Below are positions 26,124-34,782 of a stretch of 56,681 nt of DNA, piece after piece; within the stretch, counting starts at the first letter, position 1, and every line of letters begins with the position of its first letter. Under the pieces are notes generated by a model that was given only the letters and a program-made list of their open reading frames with translations, was not told the origin of the DNA and made no database searches. This DNA is from Anaerobutyricum faecale (GTDB lineage: Bacteria; Bacillota; Clostridia; Lachnospirales; Lachnospiraceae). Both the position numbers and the translations under genes were made by a program. The DNA lies in NCBI GenBank assembly GCA_019119645.1, contig DWWR01000071.1:1-56681 (forward strand), in the 5' to 3' direction.

Positions 26124-26642
26124 ATGAGAAGAATGGTATTGATTGGCCGCAGTGAGTGCGGCAAGACGACGCTGAAGCAGGCGCTCCGGGGAGAGAAGAT
26201 TACGTATCATAAGACGCAGTATGTCAGTCAGTATGACTGCCTGATCGATATGCCGGGAGAGTATGCGGAGAATATTGATCTGGCGCACGCCATCGCCCTT
26301 TACATCGCAGAAGCGGATGTGGTGGGCATTGTGCTGAGCGCCACGGAGCCATATTCGCTTTATCCGCCTAACGTGGCGGCGGTCAGCAACCGGGAGACTA
26401 TCGGTATCGTGACGAAGATTGATCATTGGTGCGCGAACCCGCAGCAGGCGGCGGAATGGCTGAGGCTGACCGGCTGTGAGCACATCTTTTTTACAAGCTC
26501 CTATACCGGCGAGGGTATTGAGGAGATTCATGATTTCCTCAAGGTGGAGCATGAGATCTGTACCGTGGATATGGTAAGTTCGCGGATTCAGGAGGAGACC
26601 TTCGAGAAGCCGGCGAAGCTGTATGATTATCATCTATTATAG
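26124..26642 (+). CDS. EutP/PduV-like small GTPase, outside any eut operon
   Basis: 172 residues from ATG 26124, preceded by AGGGAGGA; a longer frame from 26061 has no site. The P-loop GRSECGKTTL lies near the N-terminus, IDMPGEY stands where the DxxG switch would be, and VTKID supplies the base-specificity motif. These match the EutP/PduV family, linked to ethanolamine and propanediol microcompartments. No eut or pdu structural gene lies in the window; it is a monocistronic unit between its own promoter and terminator. Its role is therefore open. Confidence 0.88.
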   Translation: MRRMVLIGRSECGKTTLKQALRGEKITYHKTQYVSQYDCLIDMPGEYAENIDLAHAIALYIAEADVVGIVLSATEPYSLYPPNVAAVSNRETIGIVTKIDHWCANPQQAAEWLRLTGCEHIFFTSSYTGEGIEEIHDFLKVEHEICTVDMVSSRIQEETFEKPAKLYDYHLL

Positions 26643-26745
26643 GAAGCGGAGCCTGATTCTGGTCAGACATAGGATATGCGGAATATCGCAAAAAGATTAA
26701 GGAAGACAGCGGGGAACCAGAGAAGGCAGAACATAAAAAACGGGG

Positions 26746-26789
26746 AACCTCTCCTGCCGGCGCGAAGCTGCCGGCGGGGGAGGTTTTTG
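26746..26789 (+). terminator. Terminator after the EutP-like gene
   Basis: The 16-base arm at 26746-26761 pairs with 26770-26785 (with G-U pairs) across an 8-base loop, followed by TTTG within a T-run. Confidence 0.85.
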
Positions 26790-26847
26790 TGAATGAAAAG
26801 AGCCGTGGAAGGGGGCTGAGGCCGGATAGTTGTTCCGCTAAAAATAC

Positions 26848-26901
26848 TTGACTTAAAATGATATTGTGTTATATTGTTACTCAAAAAGTTTGATAATCAA
26901 A
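26848..26901 (+). promoter_or_regulatory. fab operon promoter with a FabT-type operator
   Basis: TTGACT (26848-26853) and TATATT (26870-26875) are 16 bases apart. AGTTTGATAATCAAA (26887-26901) contains the palindrome TTTGA-TAA-TCAAA, close to the AGTTTGAnnnTCAAA-type site known for streptococcal FabT. It covers the expected transcription start, so it should repress. From here to 27110 the leader has no gene; it contains repeats of AAACAATGTGA (from 26916 and 26965) and of GATGTACA (26983 and 27000). The regulator is presumably the gene at 37690. Confidence 0.75.
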
Positions 26902-27110
26902 ATATTCAGGTTTCAAACAATGTGACAGCTCAGTCTTTTCAGGTGCATGGCGGAACTGTTACCAAACAATGTGAAAAAAGATGTACATTTATGAAAAATG
27001 ATGTACAATAAGAAGTGGAGAAAATCTGTCTCCGGTGCGGTCTGCCGCATGGAAAAAGCGGATGCCGCTCCGGAGAGATATAAGCTGATGAAAGAAAGAG
27101 GATAACAGAT

Positions 27111-28070
27111 ATGTTTGTAAAGATTGCAGGTACGGGATCCTTTCTGCCGGAGAGGGTGGTCGATAATTTTGAGATTGCCCGGATGGTGGATACTTCCGAT
27201 GAATGGATTCAGACCCGGACCGGGATACGGACCCGTCATATAGCTACGGATGAAACCGTTGCGGGCATGGCGACAGAAGCTGCGAAGAGGGCAGTGGAGA
27301 ATGCCGACATCACTCCGGAGGAGATTGATCTGATCATCGTCTCCACCGTTTCTGCGGAGCAGAGTCTTCCGTGTGTTGCCTGTGAGGTACAGAAGGCTCT
27401 GGGAGCAAAAGGTGCGGCTGCTCTCGATGTGAATTCGGCCTGCAGTGGTTTTATTACCGGATATCAGATGGCGGCGGGACAGATCAAGGCAGGATTGGCG
27501 AAGACCGCACTGGTCATTGGAAGCGAGTGCCTTTCCAATTATGTGGACTGGACAGACCGGGGAACGTGCATCCTGTTCGGAGACGGGGCGGGAGCGGCCA
27601 TATTGAAGGCTGACTGTGCTCCGGAAGATTTAAGGATTCCCTGTGTGTTACATGCGGACGGCAGTAAGGGCGATTCCCTGACCTGCAGTCTCGGTCACGG
27701 GAAGAACAAGGTACCTTATGATGAATATTACCGCATGGACGGCAGAGCCATTTTCAAGTTTGCAGTGAAGAAGGTGCCGGAGGTCATCCATGAGGTGCTG
27801 GATTTGAGCGGCCACACGGTGGAGGAGATTGATTATTTCATTCTTCATCAGGCTAACAAGAGAATTATCGATGCCATTGCCAAGAGACTTCGCCAGGACG
27901 AGAGCAAGTTCCCGATGAATATCATGGATAACGGCAACATTTCTTCCGCCTGTATTCCGATGCTTCTGGACGATATGAACCGGAAGGGACTTCTGAAACC
28001 GGGAATGAAGCTGGTGCTGGCAGGATTTGGCGCAGGTCTTACCTGGGGCGGTTTCTATCTGGAGTGGTAA
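27111..28070 (+). CDS. fabH: 3-oxoacyl-ACP synthase III
   Basis: Starts fatty acid synthesis by condensing an acyl-CoA with malonyl-ACP. 319 residues, the usual length. The catalytic triad is visible: Cys111 in NSACSGF, His246 in LHQANKR and Asn276 in NGNISSA. The C-terminus ends with the family's GFGAGLTWG. It is the first gene of the cluster and follows a leader of about 230 bases with the FabT-type operator, so its expression should respond to the fatty acid supply. A small GC hairpin lies between it and acpP. Confidence 0.97.
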   Translation: MFVKIAGTGSFLPERVVDNFEIARMVDTSDEWIQTRTGIRTRHIATDETVAGMATEAAKRAVENADITPEEIDLIIVSTVSAEQSLPCVACEVQKALGAKGAAALDVNSACSGFITGYQMAAGQIKAGLAKTALVIGSECLSNYVDWTDRGTCILFGDGAGAAILKADCAPEDLRIPCVLHADGSKGDSLTCSLGHGKNKVPYDEYYRMDGRAIFKFAVKKVPEVIHEVLDLSGHTVEEIDYFILHQANKRIIDAIAKRLRQDESKFPMNIMDNGNISSACIPMLLDDMNRKGLLKPGMKLVLAGFGAGLTWGGFYLEW

Positions 28071-28073
28071 TCC

Positions 28074-28089
28074 CCGGCGTGAATGCCGG
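28074..28089 (+). other. Small intercistronic hairpin between fabH and acpP
   Basis: CCGGC (28074-28078) and GCCGG (28085-28089) flank a 6-base loop just after the fabH stop. There is no T-run, so it is not a terminator. It may protect or punctuate the mRNA before acpP. Confidence 0.4.
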
Positions 28090-28144
28090 ATTACATAAAA
28101 AGCAATGATGACAAATTAAAAAAGGATGAAAGAGAGGACAAGTT

Positions 28145-28372
28145 ATGTTCGAGAAAATTAGAGATTTGATTGTGGAAGAAGTTGGTGTTGACGCGGATCA
28201 GGTAACCATGGACGCATCTTTTAAAAATGATCTGAATATCGATTCTCTTGACTTATTTGAGATGGTCATGACTCTGGAGGAGGAATTCGACGTGGAGATC
28301 CCGTCCGAAGATCTGGAGAACATTGATACCGTGGGTGATCTCATCAATTACATTGAGAATCACCAGGACTGA
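28145..28372 (+). CDS. acpP: Acyl carrier protein
   Basis: A 75-residue acidic helical protein that carries growing acyl chains as thioesters. Ser34 in NIDSLDLFEM is the phosphopantetheine attachment site. The length and acidic composition are standard. Its Shine-Dalgarno site is AGAGAGG. The protein is needed in far greater amounts than the enzymes around it, which fits the hairpins found on both sides of it (28074-28089 and a weaker CTGAT/ATCAG at 28406-28419). Confidence 0.97.
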   Translation: MFEKIRDLIVEEVGVDADQVTMDASFKNDLNIDSLDLFEMVMTLEEEFDVEIPSEDLENIDTVGDLINYIENHQD

Positions 28373-28456
28373 TCAGAGACGATACTTTACTGAGAATCAA
28401 CGGAGCTGATGAAAATCAGGACGATTAAGGAAAACAGCGATTGGGAGTAAGATATT

Positions 28457-29395
28457 ATGAAAACGGAAATTACAGAACTTCTTGGAATTGAATACCCGAT
28501 TATCCAGGGCGGTATGGCCTGGGTTGGTACAAACGAGCTGGCTTCTGCCGTATCTGAGGCAGGCGGCCTGGGAATTATTGGTTCCGGCGGAGCGCCGGCA
28601 TCCTGGGTAAAAGAACAGATCCAGCAGGTAAAAAAGAAAACAGATAAACCATTCGGTGTCAACGTGATGCTGATGAATCCGGAAGCTGACGCGATCGCGC
28701 AGGTGATCGTGGACGAAAAGGTGCCGGTGGTGACTACCGGTGCAGGTAATCCGGAGAAATATATGGAAATGTGGAAGGCTGCCGGCGTGAAAGTGATTCC
28801 GGTGGTTGCCAGCGTGGCGCTTGCCAAACGTATGGAAAGAACAGGCGCGGATGCTGTGATCGCAGAGGGAACAGAATCTGGCGGACATATCGGTGAGACC
28901 ACCACCATGGCGCTGGTTCCTCAGGTAGTGGACGCCGTTTCCATCCCGGTTATCGCCGCAGGCGGTATTGCCGACGGACGTGGTATTGCGGCAGCATTTA
29001 TGCTGGGTGCGAAAGCAGTACAGATGGGAACCATTTTTGTGGCTTCCAAGGAATCCATTGCCAGCGATGCCTACAAGAATAAAGTGGTGAAAGCAAAAGA
29101 TATCGACACCAAGGTAACCGGCAGGAGCACCGGTCATCCGGTTCGTTGTATCAGAAATAAACAGACACAGGAATACCTTCGTCTGGAATCAGAGGGAGCC
29201 ACTCTGGAAGAGCTTGAGCATCTGACACTCGGAGGCTTAAGAAAGGCTGTTGTGGACGGCGATGTGATCAACGGCAGTGTTATGGCAGGACAGATCGCCG
29301 GTCTGGTAAAAGAGATCAGAAGCTGTAAGGATATCGTGGAAGGCCTGAATGCACAGGCAGAGGAACTGTTAAAGGGGACAAAGGTTTATGAGTAA
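28457..29395 (+). CDS. fabK: Enoyl-ACP reductase II
   Basis: An FMN-dependent enoyl-ACP reductase that completes each elongation cycle; it replaces FabI in many Firmicutes. 312 residues with a TIM-barrel of the nitronate-monooxygenase/FabK family: YPIIQGGMAWVG at the N-terminus, AEGTESGGHIGE around the catalytic His, IPVIAAGGIADG and VQMGTIF for FMN binding. No fabI or fabL gene is in the cluster, so this is probably the operon's reductase. FabK is not inhibited by triclosan in characterised cases. The stop overlaps the fabD start by 8 bases, indicating translational coupling. Confidence 0.95.
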   Translation: MKTEITELLGIEYPIIQGGMAWVGTNELASAVSEAGGLGIIGSGGAPASWVKEQIQQVKKKTDKPFGVNVMLMNPEADAIAQVIVDEKVPVVTTGAGNPEKYMEMWKAAGVKVIPVVASVALAKRMERTGADAVIAEGTESGGHIGETTTMALVPQVVDAVSIPVIAAGGIADGRGIAAAFMLGAKAVQMGTIFVASKESIASDAYKNKVVKAKDIDTKVTGRSTGHPVRCIRNKQTQEYLRLESEGATLEELEHLTLGGLRKAVVDGDVINGSVMAGQIAGLVKEIRSCKDIVEGLNAQAEELLKGTKVYE

Positions 29396-30323
29396 GATTG
29401 CATTTCTTTATCCGGGACAGGGTGCACAGACTGTCGGAATGGGAAAAGATTTTTATGAGCAGAGCGCTCTTGCTAAAAGTGCTTATGAGGAGAGCGCAAA
29501 GATTCTTGATATGGACATCCAGTCCATCTGTTTTGAGGAGAATGATTTACTGAATCGTACCGATTATACACAGGCGGCACTGGTGACTACCTGTCTGGCC
29601 ATGACCAGAGAGATTGAAGCCCAGGGACTGAAACCGGACATGACAGCAGGTTTAAGCCTTGGCGAGTACTGTGCCATCGTGACAGCAGGCGGTATGAGTT
29701 ATGAAGATGCTGTGAAGACCATCTGGAAAAGAGGATGTCTCATGCACAATGCCGTTCCGGATGGTTCCGGCGGTATGGCAGCAGTTCTGGGGCTCTCCGG
29801 GGACCAGGTAAAGGCAGTGACAGACGGAGTGGAGAACGTATCCGTGGCCAACTATAACTGTCCGGGACAGATCGTTATCACCGGAAAGAAAGACGCCATT
29901 GAGGCGGTGACTCCGGCGCTGAAAGAGGCAGGAGCCAAGAGAGTGCTTCCGCTGAACGTCAGCGGACCGTTCCATTCTCCGTTCTTAAAAGAAGCGGGAG
30001 AGGAACTTTATGAGACCCTCGAAAAGGTAGACTGGAAACCGCTTTCCATCCCGTATGTGACCAATGTAAACGCAGAGGTTATCACGGATATCAGCAAAAC
30101 AAAGGATCTTCTCCGGGCGCAGGTATCCAGCTCCGTTATGTGGGAGCAGAGTATCCGCCGTATGATCGCGGAAGGTGTGGATATCTTCGTGGAGATCGGA
30201 CCGGGAAAGACGTTGTCCGGTTTTATGAGAAAGATTGACAGAAGTGTAAACATGTTTAAAATCGGCAGTATGGAAGAAATGCATACCGTCGTAGAAAAGA
30301 TTAAGGAGTTGACAGGATGTTAG
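29388..30323 (+). CDS. fabD: Malonyl-CoA:ACP transacylase
   Basis: Transfers malonyl from CoA to ACP. 311 residues. FLYPGQGAQTVGMG opens the protein and Ser90 in GLSLGEY is the acyl-carrying nucleophile; the His of the dyad lies in GPFHSPF. FVEIGPGKTLSG near the end is also diagnostic. It overlaps fabK by 8 bases and fabG by 7, so the three are coupled. Confidence 0.97.
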   Translation: MSKIAFLYPGQGAQTVGMGKDFYEQSALAKSAYEESAKILDMDIQSICFEENDLLNRTDYTQAALVTTCLAMTREIEAQGLKPDMTAGLSLGEYCAIVTAGGMSYEDAVKTIWKRGCLMHNAVPDGSGGMAAVLGLSGDQVKAVTDGVENVSVANYNCPGQIVITGKKDAIEAVTPALKEAGAKRVLPLNVSGPFHSPFLKEAGEELYETLEKVDWKPLSIPYVTNVNAEVITDISKTKDLLRAQVSSSVMWEQSIRRMIAEGVDIFVEIGPGKTLSGFMRKIDRSVNMFKIGSMEEMHTVVEKIKELTGC

Positions 30324-31057
30324 AGGGAAAGGTTGCGGTTGTAACGGGCGCTTCCGGTGGAATCGGAAGAGCGATTGCCCTGGCTTTTGGAAAAGCGGGC
30401 GCATCTGTTGCAGTGCATTACAATGGAAATGAAGCGAAGGCGGCTGCCGTGAAGGCCGAGATCGAGGAAGCCGGCGGTAAGGCGGAGATTTTCCGCTGCA
30501 ACGTGGCAGACTTTGACGCCTGCAATGATTTCATCAAAAGCGTGGTAAAAACATTTGGAAAGATTGACATTCTGGTGAATAACGCAGGTATCACCCGTGA
30601 CGGGCTGGTTATGGGAATGTCAGAAGAAGATTTTGACGCAGTCATTGATACAAACTTAAAGGGAAGCTTTAACTGTATCCGTTTTGCCAGCCGTCAGATG
30701 ATGCGCAAAAAATATGGCAGGATCATCAATATCACGTCTGTATCCGGCGTTGCGGGCAATGCGGGGCAGGCAAATTACAGCGCTTCCAAGGCAGGCCTTA
30801 TTGGTCTTACCAAGTCGGTGGCAAAGGAGCTGGCATCCAGAAATATCACTGCCAACGCCATTGCGCCGGGTTTCGTCAAGACAGAGATGACGGAGGTTCT
30901 CTCCGACGATGTAAAAGAAGCGGCCATGAAACAGATTCCGCTGGGACGTTTTGCGGAGCCGGAAGATATTGCCAACGCGGCAGTGTTCCTGGCATCTGAC
31001 ATGGCGTCATACATTACCGGACAGGTACTGCTGGTTGACGGCGGAATGGTCATGTAA
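30317..31057 (+). CDS. fabG: 3-oxoacyl-ACP reductase
   Basis: NADPH-dependent reduction of 3-oxoacyl-ACP. A 246-residue short-chain dehydrogenase: TGASGGIGRAIA for the nucleotide, NNAGITRDG, and the catalytic Tyr154-x3-Lys158 in YSASKAG. The C-terminal YITGQVLLVDGGMVM is typical of FabG. The start lies within the last codons of fabD, preceded by AAGGAGTTGACAGG. Confidence 0.97.
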   Translation: MLEGKVAVVTGASGGIGRAIALAFGKAGASVAVHYNGNEAKAAAVKAEIEEAGGKAEIFRCNVADFDACNDFIKSVVKTFGKIDILVNNAGITRDGLVMGMSEEDFDAVIDTNLKGSFNCIRFASRQMMRKKYGRIINITSVSGVAGNAGQANYSASKAGLIGLTKSVAKELASRNITANAIAPGFVKTEMTEVLSDDVKEAAMKQIPLGRFAEPEDIANAAVFLASDMASYITGQVLLVDGGMVM

Positions 31058-31082
31058 AACAAAGTAAGAAAGGGTTATGTAA

Positions 31083-32324
31083 ATGGATAAGAGAAGAGTT
31101 GTCATTACCGGTATGGGTGCGATTACACCAATCGGAAATACACTGGAAGAATTCTGGAATGGAGTAAAAGAAGAAAAAGTGGGAATCGGTCCGATTACCA
31201 AGTTCGATACTGCTGATTACAAGGTGAAAATTGCGGCTGAGGTCAAAGGATTCGTTCCGAAGGAAAGAATGGATGTGAAATCCGCCAGACGTATGGAGAC
31301 TTTTTCTCAGTACGCGATCGTTGCGGCAACAGAAGCCATGGAAGACGCCGGCCTTAAGATGGAAGAGGAAGATCCGTATCGTGTGGGCGTGATCATCGGC
31401 TCCGGTATCGGCGGACTTTCCAGTATGGAAAAAGAACATGAGAAGATCCTCACAAAAGGACCAAAGAGAGTAAGCCCGATGCTGATTCCTATGATGATCA
31501 GCAACATGGCAGCAGGAAATGTATCCATCGCCCTGGGCTGCAAAGGTAAATGTACTAACGTGGTGACAGCCTGTGCCACAGGTACACATTCCATCGGTGA
31601 TGCCCTGCGTGCCATTCAGTATGGAGATGCTGATGTGATGTTTGCAGGAGGAACCGAGAGCAGCATCACTCCGATCGCAGTTGCCGGATTTACCAATCTG
31701 ACAGCTCTTTCCTCTGCGGAAGATCCGATGAAGGCCTCCATTCCTTTTGACAAGAACCGCAGCGGTTTCGTCATCGGTGAGGGGGCCGGCGTTGTTGTTC
31801 TGGAAGAACTGGAACATGCCAAAAAACGTGGCGCAAAGATTTATGCGGAGCTGGCCGGATACGGCGCAACCTCCGACGCTTATCATATTACTTCTCCGGC
31901 GGAAGACGGCAGCGGCGCTGCCAAGGCCATGGAGCTTGCCATGGAAGAAGCCGGTGTGAAACCGGAAGAAGTGGATTATGTCAACGCCCATGGAACCGGA
32001 ACTCACCACAACGACTTATTCGAGACAAGAGCCATTCATCGTGCCTTCGGCGATGCGGCATCACACCTGAAAGTAAGCTCCACCAAGTCCATGATCGGCC
32101 ATCTTCTGGGAGCAGCCGGTGCGGTGGAACTGATCACCTGTGTGAAATCCATCGAGGAAGGATACATCCATCCGACAGTGGGAACCACAGAACCGGATGA
32201 GGAATGTGATCTTGATTATGTAATTAACGGACCAGTACAGCAGGATGTCAATGTGGCCATCTCCAATTCTCTGGGATTTGGCGGTCACAACGCAACCCTT
32301 CTGGTTAAGAAATATGAGGAGTGA
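31083..32324 (+). CDS. fabF: 3-oxoacyl-ACP synthase II
   Basis: Elongation condensing enzyme acting on acyl-ACP and malonyl-ACP. 413 residues with the Cys-His-His active site: Cys164 in TACATGTHSI, and His in VNAHGTGT and in MIGHLLGAAGA. NSLGFGGHNATL closes the protein. The start has AGAAAGG upstream at 26 bases from the fabG stop. No separate fabB is present, so it probably handles all elongation steps. Confidence 0.97.
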   Translation: MDKRRVVITGMGAITPIGNTLEEFWNGVKEEKVGIGPITKFDTADYKVKIAAEVKGFVPKERMDVKSARRMETFSQYAIVAATEAMEDAGLKMEEEDPYRVGVIIGSGIGGLSSMEKEHEKILTKGPKRVSPMLIPMMISNMAAGNVSIALGCKGKCTNVVTACATGTHSIGDALRAIQYGDADVMFAGGTESSITPIAVAGFTNLTALSSAEDPMKASIPFDKNRSGFVIGEGAGVVVLEELEHAKKRGAKIYAELAGYGATSDAYHITSPAEDGSGAAKAMELAMEEAGVKPEEVDYVNAHGTGTHHNDLFETRAIHRAFGDAASHLKVSSTKSMIGHLLGAAGAVELITCVKSIEEGYIHPTVGTTEPDEECDLDYVINGPVQQDVNVAISNSLGFGGHNATLLVKKYEE

Positions 32325-32331
32325 GAGGTCC

Positions 32332-32378
32332 GGAAGTAAACTTCCAGATCTACCAGGATTGACGCAGCAGGTGCGTCA
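32332..32378 (+). other. Two small hairpins between fabF and accB
   Basis: GGAAG/CTTCC (32332-32345) and TGACGC/GCGTCA (32360-32378) form consecutive stems in the 68-base gap. There is no T-run. They are candidate mRNA punctuation next to the accB start. Confidence 0.45.
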
Positions 32379-32392
32379 GGAAAGGAGAAAAA

Positions 32393-32875
32393 ATGCAGTA
32401 CGAAGAGATTCTTAAATTAGTAAAAGGTGTCTCCGAGGCGGGACTGACCAACTTTGAATATACAGAGGGAAATATCCGGATTGTCATGAGCTGTCCGGAG
32501 AACAAACAGGCACCGGCAGCAGCACCGGTGGTTTCCGTACAGGAAGGCGGACAGCAGGTGGAGATCCCTGCTCCGGCACCGGCTCCTGCGGCACCTGCGC
32601 CTGCAGCAGCTCCTGCAGCGCCGGCATCCGATGATCAGTCCGGAAATATCGTAAAATGCCCGCTTGTCGGTACATTTTATGTGGCTCCTTCCGAAGATGC
32701 TCCGGCTTACGTTCAGGTCGGTGATACAGTGAAGAAGGGACAGGTTCTCGGTATCGTGGAAGCAATGAAACTGATGAATGAGATTGAGAGCGAATACGAC
32801 GGCGTGGTAAAAGAGATCTACGTTCAGAATGAAGAAGCTGTAGAATACGGTCAGCCGTTATTCCGGATTGGATAA
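32393..32875 (+). CDS. accB: Biotin carboxyl carrier protein of acetyl-CoA carboxylase
   Basis: Carries CO2 on biotin from AccC to the carboxyltransferase. 160 residues: a short N-terminal domain, a flexible Pro/Ala linker (about residues 40-82), then the biotinyl domain with CPLVGTFY and EAMKLMNEIE, where Lys126 is the biotinylation site. GGAAAGGAG lies before the ATG. A biotin ligase gene is not in the window. Confidence 0.97.
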   Translation: MQYEEILKLVKGVSEAGLTNFEYTEGNIRIVMSCPENKQAPAAAPVVSVQEGGQQVEIPAPAPAPAAPAPAAAPAAPASDDQSGNIVKCPLVGTFYVAPSEDAPAYVQVGDTVKKGQVLGIVEAMKLMNEIESEYDGVVKEIYVQNEEAVEYGQPLFRIG

Positions 32876-32906
32876 TAACTGCCCGCTGTTTTTAAAAGGA
32901 ACAGAC

Positions 32907-32944
32907 TGTCTCCGGGAGATGCTGATGCGTATTTTCCGGAGACA
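32907..32944 (+). other. Hairpin between accB and fabZ
   Basis: TGTCTCCGG (32907-32915) pairs perfectly with CCGGAGACA (32936-32944). No T-run follows, so I do not call it a terminator. Confidence 0.5.
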
Positions 32945-32976
32945 ATCTGCGGACAGGATGAAAAGGAGATAACAAG

Positions 32977-33402
32977 ATGAGACTGGGAATCAAAGAAATC
33001 GAACAAATTATTCCTCACAGACATCCGTTTCTTCTGGTGGACTACATCGAAGATATGGAACCGGGCGTCAGCGCCGTTGGTTATAAATGTGTGACGTTTC
33101 ATGAAGACTTTTTCCGGGGACATTTCCCTCAGGAACCGGTGATGCCGGGTGTGCTGACAGTGGAGGCACTGGCGCAGGTAGGCGCGGTCGCCATTCTTTC
33201 TCTGGAAGAAAATAAAGGAAAAACTGCTTACTTTGGCGGAATCAATAAATGCCGTTTCCGCGGCAAGATCGTTCCGGGTGACAAGGTACGTCTGGAGACA
33301 AAGATCATCAAGGTAAAAGGACCGATGGGAATCGGCGAAGCGACAGCCAGCGTGGACGGTAAAGTCGTGGTGAAAGCCGAACTGACATTTATGATTGGAT
33401 AA
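32977..33402 (+). CDS. fabZ: 3-hydroxyacyl-ACP dehydratase
   Basis: Removes water from 3-hydroxyacyl-ACP. A 141-residue hot-dog-fold protein with His49 in RGHFPQEPVMPG and Glu63 in VEALAQ as the catalytic pair. AAAAGGAG lies before the ATG. No fabA or fabN-like isomerase is obvious in the cluster, so how unsaturated chains arise here is not explained by the window. Confidence 0.97.
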   Translation: MRLGIKEIEQIIPHRHPFLLVDYIEDMEPGVSAVGYKCVTFHEDFFRGHFPQEPVMPGVLTVEALAQVGAVAILSLEENKGKTAYFGGINKCRFRGKIVPGDKVRLETKIIKVKGPMGIGEATASVDGKVVVKAELTFMIG

Positions 33403-33414
33403 AAGGAGAGAAAG

Positions 33415-34782
33415 ATGATTCGGAAAATATTAATTGCAAACCGGGGTGAGATTGCCATTCGCATTATCCGGGCCTGCAGAGAGATGGGGATTGAGACCGT
33501 TGCAGTGTATTCCGAAGCGGATCGGGAAGCACTTCATACACAGCTTGCAGATGAAGCGGTCTGTATCGGACCGGCAGCGGCAAAAGACAGTTACCTGAAC
33601 ATGGAGCAGATTATCAGCGCCACGATCGTATCGGGAGCTGATGCGATTCATCCCGGCTATGGTTTCCTCTCGGAGAACAGCCGGTTTGCTGAGCTTTGTG
33701 AAGCCTGCAATATTACATTTATCGGCCCGGATTCAAAAACCATAGCGAAACTTGGCAATAAGGCGGAAGCCAGAACAACGATGATCAATGCCGGTGTTCC
33801 GGTGATTCCCGGCTGCGAGGAGCCTCTGACAGATGACAAGAGAGCCCTGGAGATTGCCAAAGGAATCGGTTTTCCTGTAATTATCAAGGCGGTGCTCGGC
33901 GGCGGCGGAAAAGGAATGCGTGTGGCCTACTCGGAAGAAGAGTTTTCCACAGAGTTCCTGACTGCTCAGAAAGAGGCCTCCCAGGCGTTTGGTGACAACC
34001 ACATGTATCTGGAACATTTCGTGGAGAATCCGCGCCATATCGAAGTACAGATCCTTGCGGATAATTACGGAAATGTCATCCATTTAGGAGAGAGAGACTG
34101 CTCTATCCAGAGAAATCATCAGAAGATGATCGAAGAAGCGCCTTCCGCTGCGGTGAGCGATGAGCTCCGGGAAAAAATGGGAAAGGCGGCCGTTCAGGCG
34201 GCAAAGGCAGCGGGATATACCAATGCGGGAACCATCGAATTTCTTCTGGAAGAAGACGAAACCTTCTATTTCATGGAGATGAACACCCGTGTTCAGGTGG
34301 AACATCCGGTGACAGAATGGGTTACAGGCATTGATATTGTAAAAGAACAGATTCGTATTGCCAGCGGCAGACATCTGTCCTATACCCAGGATGACGTACA
34401 CATCACCGGCCATGCCATTGAGTGCCGGATCAATGCGGAAGATCCGAAACATAACTTCCGCCCGTGTCCGGGAACCATCACGGATATGTATCTTCCGGGA
34501 GGAAAGGGAATCCGTATTGACAGCGCCATTTACAGCGGCTATACCATTACTCCTTACTACGACTCTATGATAGCCAAGCTGATTGTCTATGCAAAGAGCC
34601 GGAAAGAGGCCATTGCAAAGATGCACAGCGCCCTCGGGGAGGTTATCATTGAAGGCATTACGACAAACATTGATTTCCTGTACGACATTATGGAACGGGA
34701 GGATTATCAGGAAGGAGATATTAATATTTCCTATCTGGAAAATGTTTTGAAAGAGATGCAGGAGGAGAGTAAATGGATTTAA
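33415..34782 (+). CDS. accC: Biotin carboxylase subunit of acetyl-CoA carboxylase
   Basis: ATP-dependent carboxylation of biotin on AccB. 455 residues, standard length. The N-terminus (ILIANRGEIAIRIIRACREM), the ATP-grasp glycine loop GGGGKGMRVA, and FMEMNTRVQVEHPVTE are diagnostic. It starts 12 bases after fabZ with AAAGGAGAG and overlaps the next gene by 10 bases, indicating tight coupling of the carboxylase subunits. Confidence 0.97.
   Translation: MIRKILIANRGEIAIRIIRACREMGIETVAVYSEADREALHTQLADEAVCIGPAAAKDSYLNMEQIISATIVSGADAIHPGYGFLSENSRFAELCEACNITFIGPDSKTIAKLGNKAEARTTMINAGVPVIPGCEEPLTDDKRALEIAKGIGFPVIIKAVLGGGGKGMRVAYSEEEFSTEFLTAQKEASQAFGDNHMYLEHFVENPRHIEVQILADNYGNVIHLGERDCSIQRNHQKMIEEAPSAAVSDELREKMGKAAVQAAKAAGYTNAGTIEFLLEEDETFYFMEMNTRVQVEHPVTEWVTGIDIVKEQIRIASGRHLSYTQDDVHITGHAIECRINAEDPKHNFRPCPGTITDMYLPGGKGIRIDSAIYSGYTITPYYDSMIAKLIVYAKSRKEAIAKMHSALGEVIIEGITTNIDFLYDIMEREDYQEGDINISYLENVLKEMQEESKWI

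Noticed and set aside
26876..27110. Riboswitch in the fab leader
   Set aside because: Short repeats are present but I see no conserved aptamer pattern; the FabT-type site explains regulation.
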